This document shows, piece after piece, positions 35,553 through 48,200 of a DNA stretch of 64,000 nucleotides. The translations under genes and the position numbers were made by a program. The stretch lies in contig NC_046358.1 of the NCBI RefSeq assembly GCF_004027225.2, positions 862,911 through 926,910 on the forward strand. Reading direction: 5' to 3'. How positions within the stretch are numbered: position 1 is the stretch's first letter; each line of letters opens with the position of its first letter. This stretch comes from Strigops habroptila (Eukaryota > Chordata > Aves > Psittaciformes > Psittacidae). The notes below the pieces were generated by a model, which ran no database searches, had not been told where the DNA came from, and saw only the letters and a list, made by a program, of their open reading frames with translations.

Positions 35553-38500
35553 TTTTATGGTATTGTGGCATCTGTGGCCACTTGTCTTTCTGTGCTGTGT
35601 TCTACTGCCCTCTGACTTCTGCAGGTCAAGCTGGAGTCATGCTGTCAGCTGAGGGCTCTCATAAATCTTTGGCTTTGTGGTTTGGGCACACAAGAAGCCC
35701 TGCCACGCACCCTCCGCGCTTCTCCTCCCCAGGGTGGTGAGAAAATTGGCCTTTGTGGTCCTAATGGTGCCATTAATCCTTTCAGGATTCCCAGGGCTCA
35801 GAGGGCATTACAGGAAAAGGAGCAGTGGGGTGACCTCAGCTTTCCTCAGCTGGGAATTCACCAGTGGTGTTTGAGGGCAGTGCTCACGGCTGTGTGTGCA
35901 GTATCATCGCTGTTCACTAGAGGACAGCATTTCACATTGCAAAACACAATTATCATGGAGCAATGCTGGAAGAGGTTTCTGACAGATTTGTGCGTGCTGG
36001 GAATAGGTTGGGGTTGAGGGTACACAGTAATATGCTAGAACTCAGGAGCCATCCAGTGAAGGTTGTTCAGTAGGCAGCACGGCTTAAATCACTGGCCACA
36101 GACCCTGTCTTGTCAAATCTCTGAGTGCTGTGCTGCTGCATGGGCTCTGTGTGAGGTAGGGGCTGCTGAAGAGGTAAGACAGGTAGATAAGGAATACTCC
36201 AGGAGAAAAGGAGAAAAAAATGGAAGTTTTTGCATATCAAAACTCTTGTAGAGCATGGTGGCTGCACAGTGGTGAAGGGCTGAAAGCAAAGGAGGTGCAG
36301 GGCCCTGAACGGAGGGGTTGTAGGATGCGTGTACATGGGGTGATGGGCCTTGCAGGAGAGAGAAAATAAAGGGTGGTAGAATAAACACTGCTCAACGTGC
36401 TGCTGCTGCCTGCTGTGGTATCAGCGCTCTCAGCAGAGGGCAGGACTGCTGATCTGTTCTATCACTCTTCCATCAGCCATCTCTTCATGCAGGGGGCAGA
36501 AGCTTCCACACAGCACAAGGAGTGTGAAATGAAAGATAAGGAGGTTGGGTTATGCAAAAGGAAGTGAGCTTCAGCTTTTGTGACCAGCTTTATGCAAGCT
36601 GGGATCTTGGCAGTTGGTGGTGTGCAGCACCATGCAGCCTCCCAGGACAGCGCTGCCTTGGGTGCTGCTCTTCATGGGGGCTTTGTTTTCAATTCACTGG
36701 CTTATCCCTTAGGGAAAGCTGACCTTGAGTGACAAGAGAGTGAAGCTGTGGCAGGATTCATGCCTGCTTTGGTTTGTTGATGAGACAGAGAAAGCTGTTG
36801 AATAGCCAGGTCTGAGAGAAAGCAGGACAGAAGAAGCGTGAGGTTCTGGTTCTAGCAGGAAGCAGACATGGTTTATGAAGTGATTATAACTGAGGTAAAT
36901 CCCAGATAGGACCCTGGAACCAGTAGCCGTGACTGATCTCACCTGCAGTCCCTCTGCTCTTGGCAGCTCCAGGTGGTAAAGCTCATCCACCTTTCACTTC
37001 TCACTGTGACCTCCATGGCCTTCCTTTGGTGCGTTGGAGGATAGGACTGCAGCACTTCTGAGCGAGATGGATGCTCTATATCCTTTACACAACTCCCTAA
37101 GTTAAAGTTAAGCAGCACTGAAACTGCTCTCGCCTTGCAGAAGGGATCAGATGAGGGTAGAGAAAACTTTCCCCCTCATTGCATGCTCCTGTGGCCTTTC
37201 TCTGTACAAACCTGAGCCTCAGGGTCTGTTCCTGAGCTGCTTACTGAGCAGTGCCTGGCATTTCACTGGCGTTTATGCCAAGTGCTGGGCTGGGCTGTTG
37301 CTGATGTCCCTGAGTGCTTCCAGCTCAGCTTTTGAGATCTGGGCAGATGCTGTGATCTGCTGCCTTGCTGCTTGGGAATAACAGCATTCCCTAGGTGTGG
37401 GGGGGGCCTGGTGATGCTGTCTGTGCTGGGTCTGGAATACCTCAGTGCTCTGTCAGTTGGCTGTTCGAGCAGCATGTGTCACACATGCAAAGGGAGCTTC
37501 TTATGAGACTGGATGTGATGGATTCCCATCTCCCTGGTCTCAGGCCTGATACCGAGCAACCGCAGCCTTGAGTAAGCCACTTCAGTTTGCTGTCCTAATA
37601 AAATAGAGCTGACAGCCTTAGCTTGGATAGCCAGCTCTTAGAAAGTATGATGCCTTGCAAAATGGGTTAGTAAATGGAGCTGGAAATGTAACAGCTCTCT
37701 GATTCCCAGTTTGTCAGGCAGATAAACACGTGGAAGAAATGCACAAAGGATGTTTGGTTTGTTCAGGGTTCTCTGTTTCTGCAGCATCTCTCCAATAATT
37801 GCTCTGGGTTTTTTACAGCTACAGCACTCGCTCCAGGTCTGCTGAATCCCTCCTGCCACTGGCATTTGAGGATGCCCTTAGGATTCCTTCCCTGGCTGGC
37901 CAGTCTGCTCTAATGTCCTGGCCTTATCAAACTGGGCAAGTTGGGGTGGGAAAGACACAACCAGGCCCTGCAGCTGCCTCCCTTTGAACAGCCAGAGTTT
38001 TGCGCACCCTTCTCAGAGAGTCTGCACTGCTTCTGACAGTGTCTTGTCCCTCTTAGGCAATGGCAAGTGCCACCCCTTGACACTTTGTTGTCTCCTTCAT
38101 AGAAGACAAGAATGAAATCCTTGGCTGGGAATCCTAGTACTGTGGGGATAGCGCAGTTATTGCCACTTCTAATTACCTTTGGGGCTCTGCCTTCTGGACT
38201 AAAATTAACCTTGCCCATGTCAGTCCTCTTCACAAGCCACTCTCACCCTGCTTAGCCACATTGGCCACCTTTTCTCCTCTGCTGCCCACGTGTAATTCCC
38301 TTGAGCCAAGGTCAGGAGCAGGGATTTGGTTTTGCCCTGTTTGCCATTAACCTTCAGTTCTGCTTCTGTCATTTCCCTGCAGCTTCATCATTCTCTCACC
38401 TTACACATCTCTCCCGTTCCATGTTCTCACAGTATCTGCAGTAGACCCAAGCAAGTCTGGAGGATAGTGCAGTCCTAGGGTCTCCTGTCTATGCTTTATT

Positions 38501-39035
38501 TCACACCTCTCTGGGATTTCCATCTGCTCTACTGGTCTGTCTCACTTTTCAGGTTGACATTCAGAAGAACCCTTAAGAGAAGGGAAAAAGGTTAAAGACT
38601 GGAGAGTTCATCAAGTGGCCCCAGGAACAGCAGCTGTAGGGAGCAAAGAATGAGTTTATTTTACCTGATATTTGGGCCATTGCATGAAGGGGGCAGTCTG
38701 CTTGTAGCCAAAGCCTGAGCTGTTCTGTAAGCACATCTGCTGAACTAGTTTCAGCGTTGGTGATGTCTGCACTTCGTCAAGACAACAGTTAAGGAAGTTC
38801 AGTTGCGGAAGTGCTACGGACCGTGCGCTTCACCAGCACAACTCCGAGGAGTAGGTCCCTCCTGGAGCAGCAGCGTGCGTGCAGGGCTGCCCACACGGGC
38901 ATCCCAACCCATCACAGCCTTTCCTCTAGGTGACCTTGGGCTCAGCTTCTCCCGCTTGCTTGGAGGGCTGTTGATTTACAATGCAGATTCATCGGTCCTC
39001 GCCTGCCCGTCCCTGCCCCTCCTGAATTTGGCTGG
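35553..39035. other. Intergenic region immediately upstream of PLCB2
   Basis: No gene recognised. Two AATAAA hexamers sit close together on the + strand at 36365 and 36380, followed by a TG-rich run, and could end a + strand transcript. A MIR-like fragment may lie near 37560-37610 (CCTTGAGTAAGCCACTT). GCGGAAGTG at about 38806-38814 fits an ETS-factor site, as expected near a blood-cell gene, but this is weak evidence. Confidence 0.35.
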
Positions 39036-39045
39036 GATATAAGAG
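39036..39045 (+). promoter_or_regulatory. PLCB2: Candidate TATA box of PLCB2
   Basis: GATATAAGAG lies about 150 bp before the PLCB2 start codon. If used, transcription would begin near 39065-39075 and the 5' leader would be unspliced and about 120 nt long. An E-box CACGTG follows at 39093. A leader exon further upstream cannot be excluded. Confidence 0.35.
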
Positions 39046-39190
39046 GCTCTTTGCTTTCTGATGCCAACAGTGGCCATGGCAGAGAGCCCTGCCACGTGAG
39101 AGGCAGAGATAGAGGAGAGGGGGCCAAGGAGGAGCGAAGTGTGCAGCAGCTATTGCTTCTGGTGGCTGAGGAGCACATCTGCAGGGCAGG

Positions 39191-39274
39191 ATGTCAATGC
39201 TTACCCCTGTCCTGCAGCCCCCGGAGGTGAAGGAGTATCTGTCCAAGGGTGAGCGCTTCATCAAATGGGATGAT
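39191..39274 (+). CDS. PLCB2: PLCB2 coding exon 1
   Basis: Codes for residues 1-28, from [17 protein letters not shown] to FIKWDD, the N-terminal strand of the PH domain. The ATG has A at -3 and matches the human start (MSLLNPVLLPPKVK). It ends in phase 0 at donor GTGAGT. Confidence 0.97.
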
Positions 39275-42200
39275 GTGAGTACTGGGGATTTTCCTTCACT
39301 GGGTTGTATGTGTGATGGCAGAGCAGACACCGTGTTTTGGTCAGGGGTTATGGGGAGGCTGGGAGCATGTATTCAGTGCCGGGGATGGGACATGGTGTGT
39401 TGTACCTGAAAGCAATGATGTCTGGATAGGAGGAGAGCTGAGAGCTAAAACCAGTGGGTGTACGTGTTAGGGGTTGGTGATGTGGCTTCTGCACCTCTTG
39501 TTACTGTGGAGAATGGAAGTAGATGGAGTGTGCCACTGGGTCTGTTGTAGGACCCCAGGTCCTGTCTGTGTCCCAGCCCTTGGGAAGGTGTCACTGCTGG
39601 CAGCCTCTTTGGGGTGGGAGGCAAATGGCACAGTCGGACTTGCCCGCAGGAGCCTGAGGGGTAGGATTTACTGAGAGGACTCTCCGTGCTTTGCAGATAG
39701 AGAGGAAATCAGGCTCCAAGTTGCTTCCTCTTGTGGCCCTGTTGGAGTGGACAGAGGGTGAGCCATGTCCTCCCGTGCCTGCTGGCTGTGGGTCTGTGAG
39801 CTACCATTGTGCAGTGGCCAGGCAGCAAGGGGTCAGAGCCTCGGAGGGTGCTGCAGGAAGCTGCTTCTCTCTCCAACTCAGTGTCTTCTTCTATCTCTGC
39901 AGTCTCTGTTTGCCTTTCGTTGTGAGGAGCAGAAAGTGGGAACAGCAGAATGTAATAGTCCCCTCCTCCCTTCCTAAGAAGGCAAAAGAGTATTTCCCTC
40001 AATACCCCCATACCTGAGCAGGGGACAGCAGCTGCCCATCCATTCTGTCTGCAGTATGAATTGTCTGCTATGGAGCATGAGCTGATAAAACGGGGGCATG
40101 CCAGGTTATGATTATTCACCAAGCTCTGGGGGAAACATGTGATGTGGTATTGCAGCTGAGATGTGTTAGAAGGAGCCTCCAGCAGCAATAGGAGGGATTA
40201 GTGCCTACTTTTGTGGGTGTGAAGCTGGAATAGAGTTTTATGTCCCAAGGCAGTGTGTGTGTGGGATGTCAGTCATTTGTGTGCAAGGTAAGCAGAGGTG
40301 GCCCAGTGGCACAAAGCAATGTCACATACAGCTGGCAGAAGGGAGGATACTGAAGGATACAGGTTGGGATATCACTGGGCAGTTATTCCACTGGCTGTAC
40401 AGAAAGAGGAGGGCACCAGGGCATGGTGGAGAGTGTAGCCTTCCTCTTCTTTCCAGTGTCCCACTGCCTGCAGAATGCACGTGTGGCTGCTTTGCTTTTG
40501 AACAGGGAGTTGGTTTCTGAGCATAGCAGCAGTCAAACTTGTCTACAGTTGCTGCTGACTTTCTATGCCCAGTCCTTGGGGACCACCTTCCCAAAAGCTT
40601 GAAGCTGTTAAGTCCTTCACTGGGAATTCCTGGGACAGTGAGGCTCCCTTGAAACCCAAGGCGAGTTAACTTGGGCTTCCAAGACCCATCAAGTTTTTAT
40701 TTGCTGCTGCAATCATACGACTCGGGGAGCTCAAGTCCTGTGTGGGGTTTTCCCAAAGGTTTATTGATTTGTAAACGTTCCTGACAGGTTGTCTCTAATG
40801 ACTTAGTCCTTTACAGACTTGATCTCCAACAGTAATGACAGCCTTCTCCACAAGTGTTCTGTTCTGGTCACGTTGCTCCATCTCCTGCTTTCCCACTCCA
40901 TAATTAGGGCAGACTACAAAGGATGGTGGAAGAGCTCCAGGCTGCAGCATTGCTGCTCTTTAGGAGTCACGGGCCTGTGGGTTTTGTCCCACTCTTTGAA
41001 CTGACCTGGCCATGCTGTTGGTAACAGTGTTGAACTCCTTCCACGATATCCGAGGCAAAGGAATGCAGGTAGATGAGACTGGCTCCTTATATCACTCTGC
41101 ACAGTTTGGGACTGGACCCAACAGTTTCTTGTGGAAAAGCAAAGCCACTTTCCATAGTGCCTTCACCTTGTGCAGCACTTGTAACATGCTCTCTAGAGCA
41201 GGGTGCAGCGGGGTCTCTGACAGTGGGGCTGTTCTGACCTATCCCGCTGAGTTACCCCAACATCTTGGGGTAAGGAGCAGCTCTGCTGGGCTTTGTTTAG
41301 CAGCCACCATGCAGGGGCTGCTGAGCAAACTAAAGAGGTGAAGTTCTACCACGTGGATGATAATATATTTGAAGAACCAGCTTGGGAACCCTTTTTCACC
41401 TCAGGTAGGGCACGGGTAGTAGCTGACCTCTTAAGAGGAGCAGATGCATGTGGATTTGGCTCTATGCTGACTATCAGCCCTCCTAGTAGAAGCAAAAATA
41501 TTTCTGTCTCTCAAAGCTTATGGATTACAAGACTTTACCACACAGTGCTTGCTTTCTGCCCTGGAGTTGAACTCTGCAGTGTAAGCAGCAGCCAGTTTGG
41601 CTGCCAGATCATCTTCCATAGAATTCCCCATTTCCTTTGTTGCCAGGAGCCACCCCACAGCCATCCATGTCCCTGCTCAGGAGGGGGCACCCTGATCAGC
41701 TCTCACCAGCCCTTATTGCAGCCTCACTTTCAAGAAAGCTGCTTCATAGCAGATAAGGTTAATCTAGAACATGGCACAATACTTGGTAGTAGCACTACAG
41801 TGCCTGTTCTGCTCTTGTGGCCGTGTGCTCAGGGAATGTGGGCATGGTGCTGTGCAGGTCAGCAGTGTCCCGGGTGCAGCGTGAGACTGGCAGCAGGGAA
41901 TAAAAGTAGATAGAACACCCAGTGCTCTGTTGCATGGGCAGTTTGCTGTAATGAAGAATACTCAGTCTGGAAATGGAGGTCCCTGGAAAGACAGATACAC
42001 TCTGGAGCAAAGTATGAGTTCAATAACAAACTGGAGAACCCGAGGGCAAGTAACAAATACAACTTCCAAATTCCAGTACTAGTTTCATCTCAGCAGCCGG
42101 GTATTTCAGCTTCACAGATTGAATCTGAAGCCTTCCCAGAAATGGCTGATAGGCCTTGTGATCCCATCTTGTGTTGCACTAGAGGTCAAGTGCAGTGAGG

Positions 42201-45200
42201 AGTCATCTAGACTGACTGAGCAAATGGGCCAGGACCCAGGCAGAGCACGAAGCATACTTCATCTCATTCTCCAAAGAGCTCATGCTAATCCATCACACAG
42301 GCTTGCATGTGAGATGGGAATGGGTGTTTGTCTTGAGAATGGCTGTGAAGTTGCTTTACCTGAAAATGCAGAGGTGAAGTGCACAGCCTCACGTGCAGTA
42401 CATGCCTCTGCTCTCATCTGGAGGGCTTCCCTGTTGTATGGGGGTCAGGAGCAGCCCTGAATAATCTCATCTTAATTTTGCTCCTGTTGTGTAGGTGTTT
42501 AAATAACTGCTGCTTTTCCTAGTCTGTGGAGTTTGAATCACTGCCTAAAGCAGACTGATCTGCTGTCTTAGATGGACTCATCCCTGAACCCTTCCTGACT
42601 AGGGCCATTCCCTGTAAAGACAGCCCAGATAACTCGTGTGAGATGCCCCTGCTGAATGGTATCTCTACTTGGCCTGGGCTACTCCTGGAGCTTGTAGAAC
42701 AGAGTCAGTGCCTTGGGGGATAAGGCAGTTCAGATGAAACAATTAATTGTATCTACAGCTACTTTCTTCTCTTACTTCTCTTACAGAAAGTCCCAAGAGA
42801 GTTGTTTTAGCTAAATATGTGGTGTTAGGTGAGACTCAGGCTTCAGCAGAGATCAGCTTCCATTGCCTCACATGGAGATGTACTAAAATCATCTGGTTCA
42901 TTTCCATAAACCAGAGGATGATTCACCCAGCTGGGTCTATATTTGAACTGGAAGCTTGCATCCCATGATGGGTTCTCGAGGTCACATAAGGTGTTAACCT
43001 CCTTTCTTCTGTTTGCCTTTTTTTGTCAGGAAACAGGAGGTGCTTCCCCTGTGATTCTTCGAGTGGATCCAAAGGGCTTTTACTTATACTGGACCTATCA
43101 GAACAAGGTAAGTGCTAAGGCTTTGCACTTGGTCTCCAAATAATCAGTTCAGGTTTGTGCAAGATTAAAGCACTGTAGAGTGCTTGATTTGCGTGCTCAG
43201 GAGCAGACTGCCAGCCTCATTCCACCTAGCAGGAAACCCCCACAAAGGGGCACGGAGTCTTGTGCTTGTTCCATGTTTAGATTTGTCTGTCTTCAGAGGT
43301 CCAGAATAAAATAGGAAATGAAGCTGTGAACATGCCAGAGAGATGGGTGGCCTTTTCGTGCTTGTCATGCTGGCATCTTGTACCTGCAAAGTTCATTAGA
43401 TGTGCTTCCAAGGACTTCACAGAGAGCAGAAGTGTTGGTATCCCTGTTATCCAGCATCCTGAAGGGTTCTCCCATGCAGTACAATGGTAGAGTTGGAAAG
43501 ATCATGGCTAGACATATGCAATTAAATGTATGCAGCTTGAGCTAACATGTACCTCATGTGCAGCTTGTAATTAACTGACTGATTGGGGTTTTAGACATTT
43601 TGATTTAGAAAGAGTAGTGACCAGAGTGCTGCAGAGACCACATCAAGTGTGGAGAGTGAGTTGTGCTCCTCTCAGGGCAGGCTAGTGTGTAACCCACAGG
43701 ATGCTGGCTGCTGGAGGAGAGGGAGAGGCAACAGCCAGAGGAAAGAGAGTTCAGTTCCTCGCTGATGAGTAGCAACGGGTGGTGGAGAGATCTGCCTGCC
43801 TGGAGATGGAAGGCTGGGCTTACTTCTGCTTTCCAGAGCAAGGCTGTGGTTCAGCTCTACTTCCTCCTCGTGATCTGCATGCTCAAGAGGCATGGGAGAT
43901 AAAGAGACAGAGTCATTAGTCCTGGCCAGGAGACCTGATGTGCTTTGGTGAGCTCTGGCTTTTCTGGAGATGTGCTCCCGTGCCACAAAGAACATTGTCA
44001 CGGGGCTGGGGACTGCTGCGTCCTCTCGAAGATGTGTTCTCCTTTCAGCCATCTCCATCACTCTCATTCCCCTTTCAAGACCCACTCCTGGCAGTAGGAT
44101 TTTTGCTGTACAGGCTCCAGCAGACAGTGGGAAGTGGTAGCACTGGAGGAGGTGCACAAAATGGGGCAAGAAGAGCTGTTGTCACCATCAAAAGTGGGAT
44201 ATTTCCCCGGGTTGGTGGTAAGAGGAATTTCATCACCTGGGAAAGGGGCTGGGGTAAGGAAGCAAAGCTCGTGTGAGGAAACCCAGGCTGGAGTGGTCTC
44301 ATCTTCCTGGAAATGCCATTGATTATCATCTAACCTAAGCTGTAAACACATTTGAGAGGTGCAGTGGAGCAGCAGCCTGCTTCACATCCTTGGGGAAGCA
44401 CTTGTCTGTCATCTTTCCTATTCTTTGAGGGGATCCACAGGCAGGGTGAGCTACCAAGGGTGGGGGCAAGCGGTGGCTGTCAGAGGGGGCCAGGGCAGGC
44501 TTGTGGCGGTCCTGTGCAGGCTGGCATGAGCCTTGTCAGGGACAAGAGATGGGCTGATACACAGCATGGTGTGGTATAGTCAACAGCTTGTCTGTTGAGT
44601 TTGTGTGGCTTTATTAATCTTCGGCTGACATCCTAAGATCTGCTTGTCATGACCAGCAAGCCACACAAACTGCACCTCCTTTGCACTAGGGATTCAGAAA
44701 GGAGTGCGATTGGGAGTAAAACTTCCATCCTGCTTGACAATAAAATGGGGCTACGGCCAGAAGACATGGTATCCACATTGTTCCTTGTTGTGATCTTGGA
44801 AAATAGTATCTGCTGCAGCAAGTATAATTTGTTCTCCAGATCCATGGAGAGGAGGCAAATTAGTAACAGAGGAAGGAAATTCAGGTTGGATATTAAAAGA
44901 ACAAACAAAACAAACATGACAAGTAGCCAGCAGTGAGGACATGGAGTGGGCTGCCTGGGGAAGGTTGGGGAATGTCCTCCACGGGAATTGCTTTGGAACA
45001 GGTGAGGTGAAGGTCTGCTGGGAGTGAGCTGGGCAGAGTGGTCCTCTCTGACTTCCACTCAGCTGCTCCGTGTTGAATGTGTGGGGGCACAAGACAGGCT
45101 GAGAACAGGAGTGGGTTGTATGAACACGTGGACTTGTAGCTGGGGTAATATTTCCCTCTATAAACCCACATGCATGTCATGCACTCCCTCTCATGGTGAT

Positions 45201-48200
45201 TCACACCAAGCCTCTGGCCTCACGCTGAAGAGGACAGTGTTGCAGGCCATTGTCACCTCCACACAGGCCAGCTTGGATATCAGTGGTTGATGTGTCCCTG
45301 CCTGCACTGTTCCTGGTGGGAGAGCTCTTTCTCAGTGAACAGTGCTGGCTGAGACCTGCTTTGCAGCTTCTGGGGGCTCTGCAGTGAGTTTCTTTCCTCC
45401 TTTTTCTTTCCTCATCTTCCTTGTCCTTGCTCTGTTGTAGGAGATGGAGATTTTGGATCTAACCAGCATCCGAGATACCCGAGTAGGGCGATTTGCCAAG
45501 ATCCCCAAGGTGAGTGCATGGCTTCACTTCTGCTGCTGGCTCATGTGGGAAAGCCAAGGCTGCTTGTGGCACAAGCTGAGGCAGTTTACCTGCCTTTCTG
45601 TTACAAGAAGGTGAGAGGATGTTGTCTCCTGCCATCACAATTACATACACATAGAACTCTTGTCCCTGAACTTCCCAGGGGTCCTCTGTGCACCCAAAAG
45701 AAAGGCACTTCCAGACTGTGGTGTATGAGCTTTCGGAGAGAATGTGCCAGAAAATGAGGAGCACAACAGCTCCCCTTCTAAATGCCTGCCCAAAGGCTCA
45801 GTTCTGTTGCACACAGCAGCTGTGTTGTGTCTTTGCCCTGCATCTGCCCAGTTTTGATGTGGGCCTGGGACACTGGGAAGCCCTGCAGGAGACTTGTGAT
45901 GCTTCTCCACTGAGTCATCAGAGCTTCTCTCTTCTGTGGAGATGCACAGGCTCACTCAAGGCAGCTACAAACCTGTAGTTAGTGAGATTCCAGCACAGTG
46001 TGTGGTGGGGATTTTTTCCCTTTAAAGGGAAAAACTAGTGTTTCTTTATCTTTTTCTGTCCAAATAATTCCAATTGCCTCCTTGCAGGGAGCAGGCTGAG
46101 GGAAGAATATGAGTATGGCTTTGTTCTTGCTTTCAGTTATAATTCAAGCTTCCTGCAGCAAAGTTGTCCTTGTTAGGACTTTTGTCTGCGTCTGTTTTTG
46201 GTTGTTTTTAACTTTTCCATGTATGGCAAAAAGGCAGGGAGAAAACTGAAGGAAAGCTGGAGCATGGAAAGGAAACAAGGGAGTAAAGATAATGGCTGTG
46301 TATGGTAACACAGGTGATTCTCTAATACAAAAGGGGAAGGTTTTGCAATATTATACTGAGAGACTCGAGCAGCCTCTTTGCGTAAGTAGGATGAGTGTTT
46401 GCTTAATACTGCTCTGCAAATGTCTATTCTGAGCTCCCTGAGCCTCATGGTTCTCAAAGGACCATAATGAGGTGGGTGCTAAAGGCACAGAGAGCTCCAG
46501 AACAGCCCCCAGCTCACACAACTCTTAGAAGTCATCATTCCCTCTGAGAAACTGTTTCTTCTTGGAAGCGCACTCAGATGTGTTTCAACAGCCTAAAACT
46601 TTGTCTGCAATTGGGTTTGTGGGAATAATGTTTGAGAAAAGCTCTTGGAAGTTTGAGGTTTTCATTTGGGAGAATAAAACATTTGGAGCTGCACTCGAGG
46701 CAGAACATACTAAGGGAAAGACCAACATGAAGGAGAGACATGAGACACTATTTTCTAGGGTGTTAAACTTGCAGGAATAACCTGTTTACAAAGTGAGTTC
46801 AGGTTTGATGTGGATTATAACTCGATGGTGTGAGTACTGAGGCCATAGGTGGAGATCGTCCTGGTGGCTATGGGCAGGCCAGAGAAAAACCATAGAATTG
46901 TAGAATGGTTTGGGTTGGAAATGATCTTAAGGTCATCCAGTTCCAACCCCTCTGCCATGGGCAGGGACACCTCACACTAGATAACGTCACCCAAGGCTTC
47001 ATCCAGAAATGTCCCAGACTTTAGCAATTAGTTAAGGAAGATCAATTGGAGACTTCCAGGAGAAACACACTGGCACAAGTGCAGTGTCAGAGCTGCCTCT
47101 AGACAGAGGAATTGCTACTCCAACAGCATCTTTCTGTAATGAGCTCCTACTCACAAGTAGACCAACCCCGGTTTTTAAGAGTAATTCACAGTACAGTTTG
47201 GGGATGACCACATTCCATGTGCAGAGGAAAACTAAAATGGCCTTTTAAAAGAGATTTTTAATGAAAGCACAAAGAAGTTTGTGAAAAGAGTGAGGAAATT
47301 GATGAGCAGCACCAGGGTATCAAAAAGCAGAAGAGGGGAAGCAGTGGCTGTGGGCCATAGTTAGCTCTAAATCTTGTCAGTAAAACTGGAAAGTGGCCCC
47401 TGTGATTCCCATCGTAAGCAAAGACTCTTAAAGAACAGAGTAAAAAGGGGGCTTCTTTGCATGGAAAAAATACTGCTAGAGAGGAAGGAAAAGGCCTCTT
47501 GAGAGAGAAAACCAGCAGAGTCCCAGGAAGATCAGTGCTTGGGCCTGTGGCATCCTGTGTGTTCATGGATGATCTACAAGAGGTGTGGAGAGAGCAGACA
47601 AGGTTTGCCAATGGTACCGAGTTATTTGGGGTAACAGAATGAGGGCTCACTGGTAGAAAGACCCTGAATTGCTGATTGACTGCATCATCTAATAAATGAT
47701 ACAGTTTAATAGAGAGAAAATCAGGCAGTGCACACAGGAGGAAGAAAGCCCAAAACACTCCTAACCTTGTGTAGTAACAGGCTCAGAGTTGACTGTTCCT
47801 ATTCAGAAACAAGATCATGAGGATGTGGTAAAACATTAACAGTGTTCAGCAAGATTTGCTCAAAAGAGTAAGTTGTATGTTAGGAATTATAAGAAAATAA
47901 TTAGGAAGTCTCACTGTGGAGACTGAAGGCACCCATATTTCTGTGCCTTTCTAGTGTCCTCATGTCAAATGAGACAAAGAAGAACTGGAACAGATAGGGA
48001 AGAGCAGCAGGAATAAGGAGAGCATGGGATGGCTACTGTGGGAAGAGATCTGAGTGGGCAGGGACTGGAGCCTGGCAAATAATGAAGGATGAGGGGGATG
48101 TGGAGGAGTGTTGTGCTGTAAGATCAGGAGTTGATGGAGAAGGTGAGCATGAAGCAGTTACTCAGAGTTTCTTCCAATGTGAGAGCAACACCCCAAGTGG

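Noticed and set aside
37560-37610. MIR-like SINE fragment
   Set aside because: Only CCTTGAGTAAGCCACTT and the T-rich part after it resemble MIR; too short to claim without a search. The same holds for 1826-1890.
43672-44169. 165-codon antisense frame in PLCB2 intron 2
   Set aside because: It starts at TTG rather than ATG, has no family resemblance and no splice or promoter support.
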